DNA of 64,000 nucleotides from Misgurnus anguillicaudatus (GCF_027580225.2 NC_073348.2:24424001-24488000); one strand, 5' to 3'; positions 47,185 to 59,801 are shown, counted from the first letter of the stretch. A program made the numbers and translations. The notes: generated from the sequence alone by a model not told the origin.

Positions 47185-48006
47185 GGGGTGCAACCAGAAA
47201 TTTAGGGGCACACACCGTAAATCAACATGCTAATCACATAATCATATTTCTACTAAATTCCACTGTATTACTAATAAATACTTCGATGATAGATGCTGAA
47301 AGTCCAATGTGCTGTTTCAATCTCAGTGTCACATCACAAAAAAAGGTCAAATTTACTGCTCGGACATGTGCGATTGGATGTAAAATTCAGTGGCACACTC
47401 TCAAATTTTGGTGGCAGTCTGGAGCCCTGCCTTCTTCTGAAAGTAAAAAAAATATTGTTCAAAAGACAACTTAAACGGACAATGTGTAGTTTTTTAAGTA
47501 TTTTATTAGTCAAAATCAATGTCTTTATTCATAAATCTGTCCTTATTGGTGTCAAATGACCTTTGCCAATGATCTGACTTTTCTTTGTAAGCTTAAAATT
47601 TCTTCTCTTTATTTACATAGAACAGGTGAGTCCAAGAAGGCTTCCATGTCATTCCACCATAAACTATAATAGCAGAGAGGTACAAAAAGCACTAGCCTAC
47701 CGTAACGCATTTCCATAACGCTTTTTCATTCAGAAAACATGAACCAGCTGAAAAGGAGATCAGTGATTACATAACGGCTACCGTAGTTGCAACACTCATT
47801 TGGAAAAGCGAGGCGCTAGAGAGCACTATTCGTTTAAATGCAAAATACAATTTCACCACTAGATTGGGGAAAATCCTACTTACTGTCCATTTAAGTAAAA
47901 TCTGTCACAGCTTATCCCACTTTCCCCTACATCAAATCATAATTTGTGTCCAAAAAGTGCCATACCATTAAAAAGGATTCAGCATTTGCGTATTTTTACA
48001 TTAGCT
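47185..48006. other. No gene recognised
   Basis: The frames on both strands (61-134 codons) overlap and continue out of the repeat. No domain was seen. Confidence 0.4.
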
Positions 48007-48061
48007 GAATGCATTTGGCAGACACTTGTATCCAAAGTAACTTGCGGTGCAATCAAGCGTT
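48007..48061 (-). mobile_element. SINE tail fragment
   Basis: GCATTTGGCAGACACTTGTA followed by TCCAAAGTAACTT is the complement of the AAGT.ACTTTGGA..AAG tail found in fish SINE-like repeats. The tRNA-like words GCTCTACCAGTTGAGTCGCAG at about 48370 may be the other end of the same element, split by the repeat at 48110-48330. Confidence 0.45.
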
Positions 48062-48109
48062 TTACTTGAATACAGAGTTTAGATACATAAGCCAAAAAAG
48101 TGTATGAGA

Positions 48110-48330
48110 TAATGATAATGTTATTAACCAAAAAACTTACATGCACTTAGAGGGTTTTGCAGAGAAAATAGTCAAATTTGTTAAATACCAATGAAATGAC
48201 TAAAGTGAAATTAGTCAAATAAGACATTTTAATTACTGACTAATAACCTTTTCATTGCCATTAAAGTGAAATGAATGAACCTAAACATGTCAGACACACT
48301 TGGAGGGTTTTGCTTCCAAACTTTTAATTT
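48110..48330 (+). mobile_element. GGGTTTTGC-ended repeat, copy 1
   Basis: It shares AATAACCTTTTCATTGCCAT and TAAAGTGAAAT with the reversed copy at 62275-62500. Each copy has GCACTTAGAGGGTTTTGC-type words near an end. The boundaries are approximate and no coding content is present. Confidence 0.5.
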
Positions 48331-49088
48331 GAATTTCTTGAATCCATGAATTTAGCATTATGAGTGCTTTGCTCTACCAGTTGAGTCGCAGAAACACCGT
48401 AATACAGTGGTACTGTCTCCTGCAAGCATAACCACTCTGTCTATGCTTTTTAGTTTTTAAAATGCATATAAGCGTTAAACGTATTCACACCGAAGCCTAA
48501 ACAGATGCATGCAGGAGCCACAGGGGAAATTGGTCTTTTTAACTGAAGCTCTGTCTCCTGTCTCCCCCGAGCTCCTCAGTTAGGGCCAGTTAGCTTGGCT
48601 AGCGGTGAAGGTTTAATCCCTCCCTCAGAAAGCTGTGGGTGCCTCTAAACAGAAGAGAGTGGCCTCGGGAGACTGCAGGCTGGCTCTTCTTTCCCATCTC
48701 TCTCGCTTTCATGTGCGGGTTAACGCGCTGGGGTGGGTGGATCGGTGAGGGGTGCTGGCTAGAACAGGAGATGCTTTTTATGCTGTGGATGTGTGTGTGG
48801 TCTGCTGGGAAATTTGGCATGACAGTCTGCATGTACTTTGGCAGACCTAGATTTTACAGGGACTGGATTTAATAATGCCAAGGAGAGAATTGGATACAAA
48901 AAGAAAGAATGGTTGCATAGACAGTCTGCTTTGATGCAAATAGCATCCATTTAAATTCTCTGTGTAATGCATTATATACCAGTGGTACTGTGTTTATATA
49001 TTTTTTATATTTTCAGCATGCATTATAACCGCCATTATCATGCATTATAAAATTTACCTTGTTGGTTGCTTTTAAATAATTACGTTTA

Positions 49089-49143
49089 TACATTTGGCAG
49101 ATGCTTGTATCCCAAGATACTTACTGTGCATTCAAAGTGCATT
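49089..49143 (-). mobile_element. SINE tail fragment
   Basis: CATTTGGCAGATGCTTGTATCC and AAGATACTTACTGTGCATTC show the same tail type as at 48007 and 54089. Confidence 0.45.
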
Positions 49144-49468
49144 TTACCATTGTAGGAGTTTCTCTGGAATCAAATTTATAATCTTGAGATATGCCTGATA
49201 TAGCATTTGATCGTTCAAGTACATTGTTGGGTAAAAGCATGTAGAATGAATGTAAAAAGGGTGTGTGTGTTTGGGGGTGGGGTCACATTATAAATCATGT
49301 TTGCATGTCTCATGAATATTAAGTAGGTGGCATGAGATTTAACTACTGTAGCAACCATAATTGATTTGTTGAAAGAAAATACAGTAAGAAAGCTTCTGCT
49401 TGCTTGGATACACAGGTGTGAAATAGACAACAGAGAATATATGTAAAAATAACCAATTACTGATATAT

Positions 49469-49471
<3 letters not shown>

Positions 49472-49513
<42 letters not shown>
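49472..49513. repeat. (AG)n microsatellite
   Basis: About 21 AG units. The minus-strand frame reading Leu-Ser repeats through it is an artefact. Confidence 0.95.
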
Positions 49514-49517
<4 letters not shown>

Positions 49518-50329
49518 TACACTTGCAAACTACCATAGGAGCAAAGGCTGCTTAGGGGAATGACAGAGACATCTATTCTGTCTCTCACACACATGATCAC
49601 ACGCAACCCACAGAGCTGAAAAGGACAGTTTGTCCTTATGTGGTGTAAGGTGGGATTGAAACAAATTGGTGTAAAAAAGACTTAATAAACTATAAGGCAG
49701 GACTGTGAATAAGCCATGAGTCACAGCAGTCAGCTGTAGGGTAGGCGTTACAGACCAGACTGACTAATGGAAAACACACAGTTTTATCAACTTCACATCC
49801 TTGCTGAACTCTTACTGAATTTGGCAAATTCGGAGGCATTGTTTTTTAAGCAAATTATCTTAAAATAATAGAAATTTAAAGCATACATGAAATTGGTTTA
49901 TATTTATCTATGCACGTCATCCTCAGAATAAAGGATTCTGGTTCCATTGGTGAGATATTGATTGTCTGTCCGGTTTAAGGGTGTTTTTGTCTTTTTTGTA
50001 TGTGCCATTTCTACTGGGATCTGTCCAGAGTCTCATTGGTTCATTTTCAATGGCTTTTCCCCTTACTTTGTTAGTCTTTTTAATGACTTTTATTTGATTA
50101 TTCATGAGGTTTTTTGGTTAATTATTTTGTCCCATGCTGTGACCTAGAGAGGTGCATTTTGGGAAATAAACCAAACAGACAAAATGTAAAATAGAATAGT
50201 AGCTTGGTTTTGATGCAGTACACACTGAATGTTGTTTTTAACAGTGAAACTAGCAATGCAACAACCTCATTTTAATTACACGCATGTTGAATTCGGCATC
50301 CAGTTATCATTTTTTTGCATATATTTTTA

Positions 50330-50515
50330 CAGTAAAAATCAGCTCAAAGTTTATAAAATTATAGACTTTGAATTAAAGAACTCATCTTTGAGCATCATAA
50401 TAGCCTAAGTAAAAGTTTTACCTGTCGGAATTGCACAGCTCGGACCATAGATTTGAATTTGCAAATTCGTCCCCGCCTCCACTCTTTCGCTCCACCTTGG
50501 ACCATAGATATATAT
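50330..50515 (+). mobile_element. Fragment related to 34365-34679
   Basis: The words AGCTCGGACCATAGATTTGAA and TCGTCCCCGCCTCCACTC match the 34.4-kb repeat. It is cut off by the GAAGAGTTTGG element at 50516. Confidence 0.5.
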
Positions 50516-51496
50516 GAAGAGTTTGGTTCCAAAACGTGATAAACCCCATTTTTGAAAAAAATGAGTTTCTGTCAAAATCAGGTATTTAAAAGTAAATTCT
50601 TAATTTTACGCAAAATCCAATGTCCGCCGTGTTATTCTGTCATCTTTTCTCCCTTTTTTCCCAAAACGCGATATACACCACTCCTCCTTTTCTACAGAAC
50701 GCAATAAATCCGCTCCACATATTACAGCGCACCATTCCATGCAATATAAACAAGCAATGGCGGCGCGTTGAGTACATGGAATCCAAGTTTTCTTCATCTA
50801 CTTTGTACTTCGTGATCAACAAACAAACAAAAGCAAAATAATACTTTAATGGCATTGATAAACCTGTGGTTGTTTTCTTTGACGGGAAAGATTGTAAATC
50901 ATCAACATCCAATAACTTACGTGAAAGGCACTCGGGAGACGGGTGCTTGTTCTCTCGACAGCATCTGTGAAGTTTATGTGATTCTAACACATTGACCCCA
51001 GGGGATCTTATGAAAAACTTTCCATTATTTTACTCAAAGTCAACGAAAATCAAGCAGGACCAAAACATTTTACAGCGGATCGCTTTGAAACATGTTAAGC
51101 GACGGCGTCAAGTATAACCGCAGCAATGACAGTGTCATTAATATAACAAAGTAAGTGTTTTGATTAATGCCATTAATGTTTTTTAATGTTTTTTTTAATC
51201 AGTGTATACCACTGTTCAACTAAATGAATATATCATGGCAAAGGTGAATGCACATTTATACATTGATTTAATAGATTTATAGCATTTTGTGGAAAAAATA
51301 ATTCGTTTTAATAATACATTTTTGAAAATCAAGTTATGTATTTGAATTTTTTATGTTTTTATAACCTAAAGATGCTATGTGAAAGTTTGTAACTGAAAAT
51401 AGTGGTTTTCATCTTGTCACATTTTTTGGTATAGAAAACACGTTTTTACAGAAATTTGTCAAAATGGATTTATTGCATTTTGGAACCAAACTCTTC
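50516..51496 (-). mobile_element. GAAGAGTTTGG element, copy C (reversed)
   Basis: The 981-bp element is in opposite orientation to copy B; both ends are intact (GAAGAGTTTGGTTCCAAAAC / TTTTGGAACCAAACTCTTC) and flanked by ATAT. Subterminal AAAACG.GATA.A.CCA and GCAATAAATCC repeats are visible. The 116-codon frame in it is incidental. Confidence 0.88.
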
Positions 51497-51614
51497 ATAT
51501 AAATGCTACATTTTTGCATTACACTTTTGTTAATTTAACGGCGTGAAATGGTTTGTGTGCCAAGCACAGAGTCTAAAAGGGTTGTTTCTATTGTCGTAAT
51601 GAGTAATGGGTTTG

Positions 51615-52065
51615 CACTGCAAAAAATGACTTTCTTACTTAGTATTTGTGTCTTGTTTTCAGTAGAAATATCTAAAAATTCTTAAATCAAGATGTATTTT
51701 CTTGATGAGCAAAATGACCTAAGAAAATAATACTAGTTTTTAGACAAAAAATATACAATTTAAGTGAATTTGTGCTTAAAACAAGCAAAAATAACTGCCA
51801 ATGGGGTGAGAAAATTTTACTTGAATTAAGTGTTTAAGAAAAAAGAAATCTTATTTCACAATTTTTTTTCTCACCCCATTGGCAGATAATTTTGCTTGTT
51901 TTAAGGACAATTTCACTTAAATTGTATATTATTTGTCTTAAAACTAGACTTATTTACTTAGGTCATTTTGCTCATCAAGAAAAAGCATCTTAATTTAAGA
52001 ATTTGTAGATATTTCTACTGAAAACAAGACAAAAATACTAAGTGAGAAAGTCATTTTTTGCAGTG
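51615..52065. mobile_element. CACTGCAAAAAATGAC foldback, complete
   Basis: The 451-bp near-perfect hairpin begins CACTGCAAAAAATGACTTTC and ends GAAAGTCATTTTTTGCAGTG, with pairing along both arms to a core around AATGGGGTGAGAAAA / TTTTTCTCACCCCATT. Flanking target duplications are not clear. The truncated sister copy is at 28455-28860. Confidence 0.88.
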
Positions 52066-52259
52066 TCTTTTGGGCGTAACGTGCAATAAACCAATGAGAG
52101 TTTCATCTCCCATCCCGTTTAAAAGCCAGTTGTGCTGGCGCCATGCCGATTCCCTATTTAGATGGCAGAATTTGTAAACTGAAAAACTAAGCGGAGGAAG
52201 AAGACCCACAGTTTAAGATTTATGTTAAAAAATTGCATTGTTTTTATTTGTTAAAACCT

Positions 52260-52680
52260 TTAAAGGGGACATATCATGAAAATCTGACTTTTTTCATGTT
52301 TAGTTGCTATAATTGGGTCCCCAGTGCTTCTGTCAACCTAGAAAATGTGAAAAAGATCAACCCAGCAACTTAGTTTTGGTAAACCATTCTCTGCTAACAT
52401 GTGAAAAAATAGGTAATTGAAATTTGGCTCCCCTTGTGATGTCAAAAGGGGATAATACTGCTCCTTAATCTGCTCCTTAACCACAGCACTGCCATTTAGT
52501 GCAGATACCAGCTCATTTGCATTTAAAAGGACACACCCAAAAATGGCACATTTTTGCTCACACCTACAAAGTGGCAATTTTAACATGCTATGGGGTATTT
52601 TGAGCTAAAACTTCACATACATACTTTGTAGACACCAAAGATTTATTTACATCTTTAAAAAATCTTGTGAATTGTCATGG
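52260..52680 (+). mobile_element. GGGGACATATCATG element, copy 2
   Basis: It starts at TTAA followed by AGGGGACATATCATGAAAA and matches 1975-2255 for about 280 bp. It extends further right to about AAATCTTGTGAATTGTCATGG, a decayed mirror of the left end. The 82-codon frame on the minus strand is incidental. Confidence 0.7.
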
Positions 52681-52991
52681 AAGTAAAATTAGCAGGCTTT
52701 AATTGCTGTAAATGGAAGGATAGCTTACATGATCAGTGTAATCTCAACAATAATTTACAAATATGCAAGAAAAGATTTGTACTCCAAAAAGACTTCATTT
52801 GTAACAAACAGGAGATAAATAATTTACAAACGTGTGGAGAGCCAAAACCTTCAGCACTCATACAACACAGTTGAGTGTTTTTAAAAGCCTTTCTTAAAAA
52901 AAGGTTTTCAAGTCACTATATCCAGAAGTACAAAGTCATCATATACAATAAATTAGTGGGGTAGCATTTAAAAAAAATGTATTTTAAACAT

Positions 52992-53152
52992 TTAAAGGTA
53001 TTGCGGAGGATTTTCTTTTTCCGGGTGGATCATCAAGACTATTGGTCATCCTAGTTGTCAATCACGAGTGTTGCACAATTGCATTTTTTTAAAAAGTGGA
53101 GAAGGCAGTTATTTTCTAAAATTTGAGAAAATCCTCCGCTATACACCTTTAA
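52992..53152. mobile_element. 161-bp TTAA element
   Basis: The ends TTAAAGGTATTGCGGAGGAT and ATCCTCCGCTATACACCTTTAA are inverted repeats with one short gap; both edges are TTAA. The right TTAA (53149-53152) is also the left TTAA of the next element. Confidence 0.8.
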
Positions 53153-53639
53153 CTCTTTCCCTGCCATTGACGAGATATCTCGTCAATCAAGAGAAAACGC
53201 TTCCCCGCCAATGACGAGTATTTTCGTCTTCCCGCAATACCGCTATTATCCACTAGGTGGATTCCGCAACTTTTTAAAACCGGAAGTATTGCCCTATGGC
53301 AAGCTGCTGCATGTCCGTGTCTGTTTTAAAGATCGCTCTGAATGGGATCTCTATGAAAAGTCTGTCACAAAAATTGAATTATCGCTGCTTTTTGCTCAAA
53401 ATGTGGTGTTTTTGCAGAAACCTACTCATATTCAAAAGCTGATTATAAAAGAACTGCTGAAGGTAGGATGAAACTGTTTTTTTGTCTGAAAGCAGAGGGT
53501 CTGTTCTTTTATTTTATATATTGTTTGTTTATATATTTGAAGAAAAACATTTTCTGGAAGGCATTAAACTTTTGTCAAAAATGAAAAATGCTAGCACTGG
53601 CTGGCAAATAAAAAAAAATACTGGCAGCGAAAGAGTTAA
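53149..53639 (+). mobile_element. TTAACTCTTTCC element, full copy
   Basis: The 491-bp element is bounded by TTAACTCTTTCCCTGCCA and TGGCAGCGAAAGAGTTAA. A truncated reversed copy lies at 26440-26781. Two frames inside (86 and 84 codons) follow on from each other but have no recognisable domain and sit wholly in the repeat. Confidence 0.8.
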
Positions 53640-54088
53640 TAATAGATGCAATATTTGCATTTGTTTAAAGCAAAACATTCAATTACTTACCAGGCTACTG
53701 GTTAAGCAGCTCTTTACGCCTTCTAACGTCTCGTAATCGGTCCTCATTTATGTCCTCATTTGTTGCATATGACTTGTCTTATTTATAGACATATAAATAA
53801 CAATAAAAACACGATTTTCCCCACAGTGGGACTTGAGGGTAAATCAAAGTGTTGCCAGAGTTACAAACTGCAGTGACATCACTTATACAATTTACAATAA
53901 AAAAATTGTGAAATTGATACTATTAATGGTAAGGTTTAGGCTTAAACTTCTTAACACTTTGCTGCCTGATCAATCAAGGAAATGTCAAGTCAGGTGCATG
54001 CTTTGTGGGATATGGTATTATGTGCATTGCGCTGTATATTGCACATTTTGAATAATGTAGTCACACTCATATTTGCATGCTCCTAGTG

Positions 54089-54138
54089 TACATTTACATT
54101 TAGGCATTTACCAGATGCTTTTATCCAAAGTGACTTTG
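54089..54138 (-). mobile_element. SINE tail fragment
   Basis: TACATTTACATTTAGGCATT and CCAGATGCTTTTATCCAAAG are the complement of the tail of the SINE-like repeats (see 63738-63872). Confidence 0.5.
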
Positions 54139-54879
54139 AAAATAATTTTAGGGAAGCAATAATTTAATGAGAAGTGCGTACTGTTAACTTGGTATGAGTT
54201 GTACAGTATGCAAGTTAGAATATACTGTAGTCTTAGCCATTTTTACTTATCTAGACACTTTCTCTCTTGTAATTTTAGGTTTAGGAAAACACTTTAGTGT
54301 TAAGCTGGACACAGCTAAACCTTATGAAAAGTTATCTCACACACACATACTCATACAGACTTTTCTAAACTACTTTCGAAATTGTGGGCTGAGGCTCTGA
54401 ACTCATAGATGATGACAGTACAATGTCTCTGAGTAATTAAGGGGTCACCCTGAAATGAACACAGAAACATGAACTCCCATTCTAAAATGATTGTTCTCAC
54501 AGACAGCTTAACCTCCAGCTCCAATGGCGCTGTCGAGAACGGATCCGCTAAGAATAGATTTAACCACAAATCATTCTCGACTTCCCTCACTAGAGCATTA
54601 CAGTTTGGAGTGGATTAACTAGGAATAGATTAATAAAGAGCATCATAAAGTTGAATTATCCTGGGATAGATATTTATGTAAGTAAAGTCAATTCTGTGTG
54701 TTTGTGTATGTTTGGTTGAGACGAAATCAGCGTACTTTTGCATTTTCTGTGCTGTGCAATTCTACAAAATGGTAAAATGTGGTAGTTGGAGATTAGATTA
54801 TTACAATCATATTGCTAGCTGAAATCATAATCAAATGAAATTAAATATCTAATAAACTGATGTCGGATTTTATAAAGTA

Positions 54880-54910
54880 TTCTTTCTTTCTTTTCTTTCT
54901 TTCTTTCTTT
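54880..54910. repeat. (TTTC)n microsatellite
   Basis: About seven TTTC units with one shortened unit. Confidence 0.9.
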
Positions 54911-55660
54911 ATTTTTATTTCGAACAACAAAAAAACAAAAACAAATTTAAAATAGAATATGAAAATACAATAATTGAAAATACAATAATTGTATTACCAC
55001 ATGAAACAAAACAAAAAAGTTAACTTCATGTGTCCGAAAAGGAGCGGGATGAAGCAAAAGCTTGTTTTTTTCCCAGAGCCATTCAAAATTCTATTATATT
55101 TCAAATATTTTCTATATAGTCTATATCTTCATATTACAATAACAACTAAATCCCCCTATTTTAAAATACAAACCAAATTGACCTTTTATTCCAAACAAAT
55201 CAATAAATCTACCGAAATTTTTGTTTTTATGCAGGCCCAATTATGTGCACGTATTGTATTTAGTTCCTACTGTATCTATGTGCACACTTTTGTGTTGTGA
55301 TTGCCATTTATGTAAATTATGCTAAGACATATTTGACCCTGTCTGTAAAATCCAGGCTAAAGTCTCATGACCTAATTATGAGATTTGAAGCATCAAAGTT
55401 TGACTTTAATCATTGATTTCACATTGATTCAATCTTTCACATGGTCAGTATTAAAGATATCAAAGTTATATTGTCACAAAATGATCTTTTTATTATTTTA
55501 TATAAACACTAAATCACCAAAAATTGACTTTATCTGGGTTTCATAGGCTGGGTCACGTTTTATGCTTTTTCAGAACCGTGAGCTGCATTATGATCCGTTA
55601 TTTTAACCCATGTAGACATGACAGCTAACATTTCACAAATAATCCCATGTGTCTCCTTGT

Positions 55661-56695
55661 GTTCTACGCTTAGTTAACCACCGACATACCCTCATGCACT
55701 GGCGGGGTCCGACAGCCCGGCCAGAAGTCGCATCCACAGAGCCACCGCCGGCCCGCCGGAGTCTCGTGGTGGCCCATTTGTTCAAATGCCATCTCTCCTA
55801 TGCGCCTTTTCACACTTGGCTCTGACCATTCGTCTGGCTGAATGAACCCCCGCGTCTGTCCGGAGGCCCACTGCTCCATCAAACAACCATTCCCTCTTCC
55901 GTGACAGCAGGACAGAAGGTGCTGTGGGCATTCGGTGCTGACACAAAGTTAGACAGGGCTGTGGGCACTGTAGGCACAGATGGACTTTGCCCAGCACAGC
56001 GAGAATCCCAGCACAGATGAATTAATGCCAGATATGACGGCCATGCGAAAGGAATGGCTCATTGTTAAAAAACCATTCTGTATGTGTGTGAGATCACGTG
56101 TGCTGTGCAAAAGGGCATTTAGACCCCCACTTAGACCAGACAGGAGCCAGGCTGCATTACTGCCTACTAATGCACAGGCCACTGATAGCTTCGTGTCTTT
56201 ATTAGAAATTCCACTGCGGCCATTTCATGCTCATTTGAGTGCAAACCCTCTTGTGTTTCCGGTTTTATGACTTGGACTTTAAGTTTATTATTCTTCAGAC
56301 GTCAGCGATTCATAAAACACGTGTTTTGAACTCTTTTTTTTTTAATGATTTGTTTGAACTGATTCACATTTTGATATCAGTTGACTAAAAGTGAGACTTT
56401 GTTGGTTGGTTTCTATATGCCACTTCCCTAAACTATCCCTAAACAATTCAAACTCAAGATATGTTTGAAGACAAAATATCAATTTACTGTGCAACTGTCT
56501 TTACAAAATTAAATTGTAAAAATATTTTTTAAAGATTAAACAAATTTTCTCCCTGTTAGTCAATGGTTGGTCAAGCAAAGTCTTGCTTTAAACGGTTGAG
56601 CAATCAGTGTATTAGGATGGTCAAACAAACAGAGCAAGGTTTTAGTAGTGTTATGATGTTTACATTTATGGGATATTAAGCTGGGAGTATTATAA
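55661..56695. other. Complex unique sequence, possible conserved non-coding DNA
   Basis: 55680-56260 has balanced composition, several TAATGC / GAATTAATGCC words and no repeat copy. Frames of 70-96 codons overlap on both strands and have no recognisable domain. Confidence 0.25.
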
Positions 56696-57860
56696 TGCTG
56701 CGTTCACACCAACCGCGGTAGTGATTTCAATATTAAGTCAATGTAAAGACGCGTTGATTCCGTCTCATTCGCGCATATGGTGCGAATTGAGCATTGAAAA
56801 TTTGGAACTTTAGCGGAAAAACAGCCGCATAACCAATCAGGAGCTTGCTCTAGTAGTGACGTGATTGAAGAAAGCAAGCGGAGTCGCAGAAGCCGCCCCC
56901 CATGACGTGAATATCCGCCAGAATGTCTCGATGACTAGAATTTGTCAAGTGAGTACACTCAAAATGTTCCAGCGTCCAACTATGCGTGATGGACACGAAT
57001 TTGATGCATCTGGTGTGAACCCAGCATAATGCTGCGTTTAGCCTGGGCATGATAGAGACGTCAAGCGCGAGTGATTTCAATGTTAAGTCAATGTGAAGAC
57101 GCGTTGACGTGTGTCTGGAGGTCTCGCGGCTAGAATGACACATTTAGGGCAGCGCGGTTCCGCCTCATTCGTGTGTCTAGTTTGCGCGAATTGAGCGTTG
57201 CTGGGGCAAACGCACGAGTTGAAAAATTTGAACTTTGGGGGAAAAACGCGTCGCGTTAACCAATCTGGAGCTTGCTCTAGTAGCGGCGTGATTACAGAAA
57301 GCGAGCGGAGTCGCAGAAGCCCCTCCCATGACACGAATTTCCACGAGAATGTCTTGATGACTAGAATTTTACGCAAGAATGAAGTGAGTACACTCAAAAT
57401 GTTTAAGCGTCCAACTATGCACGGTAGACACGAATTTGACGCATCAAACGTGTTCAGCCCAGCCGCGATAGAGGCATCAAGCGCGAGTGATGTCAATGTT
57501 AAGTCAATGTGAAGACGCGTTGATGCGTGTCTGGAGGTCTTGCGGCTAGAATGACGCGTTTAGTGTGGCGCGGTTCCGCCTCATTCGCGTGTCTAGTTTG
57601 CGCGAATGACGAGTTGAAAAATGTCAACTTTGGCGGAAAAACGCATCGCGTTAACCAATCAGGAGCTTGCTCTAGTAGTGACGTGATTACAGAAAGCGAG
57701 CAGAAGCCCCTTCCATGACACGAATTTCCGTGTGAATGTCTCGATGACTAGAATTTCACACGCAGCTTTCACGCGCGAATAAAGCAAGTAAACTTAAACT
57801 GTTCAAGCGGCAAACTAGTACACACGATGTTGACGCCTTAAACGCGCTGGTGTGAACCCA
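56696..57860 (+). mobile_element. Head-to-tail triplet of TGCTGCGTTCACACC elements
   Basis: Three units in one orientation lie at 56696-57029 (334 bp), 57030-57445 (416 bp) and 57446-57860 (415 bp). All share GTGATTTCAATGTTAAGTCAA-type words, AACCAATCAGGAGCTTGCTC and TGACTAGAATTT in the same order. Units 1 and 2 join at AACCCAGCATAATGCTGCG, a terminus-to-terminus junction; units 2 and 3 join inside a decayed terminus. The array ends CTGGTGTGAACCCA. The 137-, 104- and 63-codon frames here are repeat translations. Confidence 0.8.
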
Positions 57861-59798
57861 TGGTAAGAGTAGGCTCTTAAAGGACTTGCTCACCCAAATA
57901 TGAAAATCCTCCAGTAATTTACTCCCGGTTTCCGAGATATCATCCAAGATGTATTTAACTTCCTTTCTTCAGTTGAACACATATTAATGCCATCATGTTA
58001 TCTTCTTATTTGGGAGCACACATAGTACATCTATCATACATCCAACATGAACTTTTAAATGCTTCATTAAAACAAACCATCCAAATGAATTTTTTTGCCA
58101 AAATGAATCCGGCTTTCAAAAGCCACATCTCTGCTCATTCTTTAATAAGCCACTTTAAGCCTATCAACCTTCATTAATGCCCATTAGCTTGTTTAGTTTG
58201 TGATAAATGTATTTGACGTGGTGCGCTGCCTGATCGATTTGTGTCATAATAACTAATGGAGCCTTTATTAAGAATTCTACATGTATCTAAAAAACACTTT
58301 CCATATTCACCCCATGCAGCTAATTGGTGCTTGACTGTACCCCTGCGGTTGTCAATGTCGTGCTGTTCCCCCCAGGGTATTGTTTGGTTTAGGCGGTGTC
58401 GGATCCTCAGCGGGAAATTGTAGATGACGTACAGCGGCGGCTGATGGCTCGGGGCAGGCGGTCACACCTGGAGGTGATAGTAACGACTTTAGACTGATGG
58501 AGAAGGTTGGAACCGTTTCGGCGTCACGTAGCAAAGCGTCGCTAAATTGTCAAGACTGAGACAGCGGTTGTTATCTTAGACTGTGTGCGAATGACAGAGG
58601 TCAGGGCCGATCTGGATTTTAACCGTTGGTAAATGGGTAATGTTTTGAGAAGGGATTAAAAAGAATGAATGGCTATTGAAATGGGAATGCTGATTACTGT
58701 ACAATGCTAAAAAAGAGACGCATGTTAGATTTGTGTTTGCATGAGTGGTGGTTTCTAGGCAGTTGCTATGGTATTTTGGGTGGACTTTTTGCTCAGTTTT
58801 GATATTTGGCAAGTACTAGAAAAACGACATGTTATGAAAGAGTTGTTTTGAAGAGAGAAAGATGAATATCTCTCTCTCATTGGGTTGGATTAGTGACTTT
58901 GACCTTTGAGTTGGTTTAGGGTCACTTTCATATCGACTGAGCAAATGCTAAAATTCTGCTTGCAATTCAAATTTGTCTGTACATGCCCTCACAGGTTTCT
59001 GTTATACTAACCTCAAGTGTTGCATTAATCTCCAGAATCCGTTCAACTGAAATGGATCCAAGCCGTAACCAGTATAAACCAGTGAAAAGGAGAAGTGTGC
59101 ATCAAATTCACTCAGTAACAGCATTGTGTAAATTGACGCATCTACACACGTAATTGTCTGTAATAGCACAGTGGACTGGCGCAGTTGCGATTTGGTCAAG
59201 TTCAAGTACCCAGCCTCTCTCTCTTCCCACTCCCTCTTATCAGTTTATGTCATCTCTACATTGTACTGTCAAATATAAACTATCAAAAACAAAAAAATCC
59301 TCTTCATTTTATTTTCATAGGGATTTACAAAGATTCTTCATTAATGGGTTCTAGGACATGAACCAAACCAAATGGATCCGAGGTAAAAGCAATTATAAAG
59401 CAGTTAGTTCCAGTCCTTGATTTTGATTGGTCAATAGCTGTGTTTTATTTAAGATAAAACACAGGTATCACTGCTGCACACAATGATTTTGTGTATTACT
59501 GTGCGGCACCCAACCACTTATAGCCACGTAAACATATGTAAAGCATTCTGTTGCTGTTCAGACTTTTTTCCCAGCGGAAAAAAAGGCTTTTAGTGATTGA
59601 ACGTGCATATTCTTTCTTTCATCTCTGTATTGTATGGTAACCGTTTAAAAAATGCATGCAATAAGATATTCGAGACTAGTGCTGTATCGTGAATTAGGCT
59701 GAAGAGGTTGCAGGTACTCTACTTAGCATAATATTCCACAATACAGCACAGCCTCCGTACCTTATTGCTTACATAAAACGTTTTAAAAAAGTACTGCT
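57861..59798. other. No gene recognised
   Basis: 58340-58600 is GC-richer and complex. A 60-codon minus-strand frame there (58352-58534) is proline-rich but lacks splice or start support. The remainder is AT-rich. Confidence 0.35.
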
Positions 59799-59801
59799 TA
59801 A

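Larger units (their letters stand above)
48397..50329. other. No gene recognised
   Basis: 48540-48870 is GC-richer and complex with overlapping frames on both strands (77 and 77 codons) that I cannot assign. The rest is AT-rich. Confidence 0.35.
53640..55660. other. No gene recognised
   Basis: AT-rich; contains a SINE tail fragment and a TTTC repeat noted separately. The 103-codon frame 54989-55300 is low-complexity and unassigned. Confidence 0.4.

Noticed and set aside
47070..47474. 134-codon + frame
   Set aside because: It starts within the 219-bp TTAA element and runs into unrelated DNA; the other copy of the element does not keep the frame. No recognisable domain.
49339..49536. Serine-leucine-rich protein
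   Set aside because: Translation of the (AG)n microsatellite.
57083..57718. Open frames of 137, 104 and 63 codons, two of which share a peptide (NQSGACSSS) with a frame at 18072-18287
   Set aside because: The frames lie inside copies of one transposon-like repeat. The shared peptide follows from shared DNA, the frames occur on both strands, and there is no domain or splice support.
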